From Planctomycetota bacterium (GTDB lineage Bacteria > Planctomycetota > B129-G9): 5,776 nucleotides of DNA. The notes below the pieces were generated by a model. It worked only from the letters and a program-made list of their open reading frames with translations. It was not told the origin of the DNA and did no database searches. Positions 5,242 through 5,776 of this stretch are shown piece after piece. A program made the translations under genes and the position numbers. Location: assembly GCA_030622295.1 (NCBI GenBank), contig JAUXGI010000088.1, positions 1-5,776 on the forward strand. The letters are read 5' to 3'. Numbering within the stretch: position 1 is the stretch's first letter; each line of letters opens with the position of its first letter.

Positions 5242-5289
5242 ACCCTTTCCCGTCGTCCGCCTCAGGCGGACTCCTCCTCAGCGTCTGAC
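5237..5289. repeat. Nested symmetric palindrome (REP-like)
   Basis: An inner 17-bp palindrome GTCCGCCTCAGGCGGAC (5255-5271, centre 5263) is flanked at exactly 11 bp on each side by the inverted pair GTCAGAC (5237-5243) and GTCTGAC (5283-5289). The inner palindrome matches 235-250 of the left-hand element except at its central base. The whole lies in the 154-bp gap between the molybdenum hydroxylase gene and xseA, where no gene or clear promoter is seen. Confidence 0.85.
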
Positions 5290-5374
5290 CCCCTCGCTAA
5301 AGCCCTCACACGGTATTCAACCCATAGTGTTAAGGTTGACGGTGTACTAGGCCCGCATCCTCAGCGTCTGACCC
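5275..5374. repeat. 17-bp direct repeat TCCTCAGCGTCTGACCC, two copies
   Basis: Exact copies at 5275-5291 and 5358-5374. The left copy overlaps the right arm of the nested palindrome. The right copy lies inside the 3' end of the molybdenum hydroxylase gene and encodes part of its last residues. Between them is an inverted repeat TCAACC/GGTTGA (5317-5322/5334-5339) with no T-run, a weak terminator candidate at best. Confidence 0.88.
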
Positions 5375-5776
5375 TCTTTTTTCTTCCTGATGCCGTTGAG
5401 GATTTTTTCCGGTGTGATGGGCAGGTCCATTACGCGCACGCCGGTGGCGTCGTATATTGCGTTTGCGATTGCGCCGAGTACCGGCAGCATCGCGCCCTCC
5501 CCCACTTCCTTTGCGCCATACGGGCCGGCGGCCTCGTGGCTGGGGACGATTATCGACTCTATATCCGGCGTCTCGTAGATGCCGGGGATGATGTATTCGT
5601 GAAGGTTCGGGTTGACAATGTTGCCCTGCTTGTCGTTGACGACCTCTTCGAGGCAGGTCTCGCCGAGTCCCATGCTTGCGCACCCCTCGACCTGCCCGTG
5701 GACGGCCATCGGGTTGATGGGCTGACCGACGTCGTGTGCGTCGGTGAAGTTGAGGGACTTCACCTTACCCGTTTCC
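5347..5776 (-). CDS. Xanthine dehydrogenase/aldehyde oxidoreductase-family large subunit, C-terminal part
   Basis: Only the last 142 residues are in the window; the frame is open through the right edge, so the gene begins outside. It is the molybdopterin-binding catalytic subunit of a molybdenum hydroxylase, an enzyme that inserts water-derived oxygen into aldehydes, purines or other N-heterocycles. Family motifs, in window numbering: DVGQPINPMAVHGQVEG (15-31) followed by a Gly-rich MGLGE (35-39), which contact the cofactor; PGIYETPDIE (64-73); GPYGAKEVGEGAMLPV (84-99), in which Glu93 corresponds to the essential active-site glutamate; AIANAIYDATGVRVMDLPITPEKIL (102-126), the usual end. The tail after KKK, EGQTLRMRA, is encoded by repeat DNA. 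GTG 5763 is in frame but is not the start, since homology continues through it. The FeS and FAD subunits may lie beyond the edge. The substrate cannot be told, so no symbol is given. Confidence 0.92.
   Translation of the reverse strand, partial: ETGKVKSLNFTDAHDVGQPINPMAVHGQVEGCASMGLGETCLEEVVNDKQGNIVNPNLHEYIIPGIYETPDIESIIVPSHEAAGPYGAKEVGEGAMLPVLGAIANAIYDATGVRVMDLPITPEKILNGIRKKKEGQTLRMRA

Noticed and set aside
5761..5763. GTG as the start of the molybdenum hydroxylase gene
   Set aside because: The frame stays open to the window edge and the product starts in mid-domain; the visible part is a C-terminal fragment of a much longer protein.

Overview
The window is a GC-rich bacterial chromosome segment with five recognisable protein genes and an unusual amount of repeated or palindromic DNA between them. 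A lipoprotein with a classical lipobox and LysM domains points to a diderm (Gram-negative-type) organism. The fused CobA-HemD enzyme, the molybdenum hydroxylase and the GGGGTCAGACCCC / GGGACAGTCCC palindromes would fit an uncultivated environmental anaerobe. I cannot name a phylum from the sequence; that reading is inference.

Layout: positions 7-275 form a 269-bp non-coding element with 24-bp terminal inverted repeats (23/24 matching), followed by about 260 bp with no convincing gene. On the + strand, 534-1583 encodes a cytoplasmic protein built almost entirely of about nine TPR repeats. A long imperfect palindrome at 1603-1641 follows it, then an AT-rich stretch with a candidate promoter, and a small double-LysM lipoprotein at 1770-2234. 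Converging on it from the - strand is a cobA-hemD fusion (2358-3890). Upstream of that on the same strand lie xseA (3921-5192) and the C-terminal part of a xanthine dehydrogenase/aldehyde oxidoreductase-type large subunit (from 5347, running off the window end). xseA and cobA-hemD are 30 bp apart and probably cotranscribed.

Functionally the genes are mixed: siroheme/cobalamin/heme precursor synthesis, DNA repair (exonuclease VII large subunit), a molybdenum hydroxylase, a peptidoglycan-binding lipoprotein and a TPR scaffold. They do not look like one pathway or defence system.

The most interesting signal is between the genes. Two palindromes (1603-1641 and 3903-3943) share the core GGGGTCAGACCCC but have unrelated arms, each nearly or perfectly self-complementary. 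Two different heptanucleotide arrays fill the gap between the convergent genes and contain both stop codons. A nested palindrome and direct repeats lie directly upstream of xseA. In four of the five genes the last codons and/or the stop codon lie inside repeat DNA. I see no rRNA, tRNA, CRISPR array, transposase gene or phage gene.
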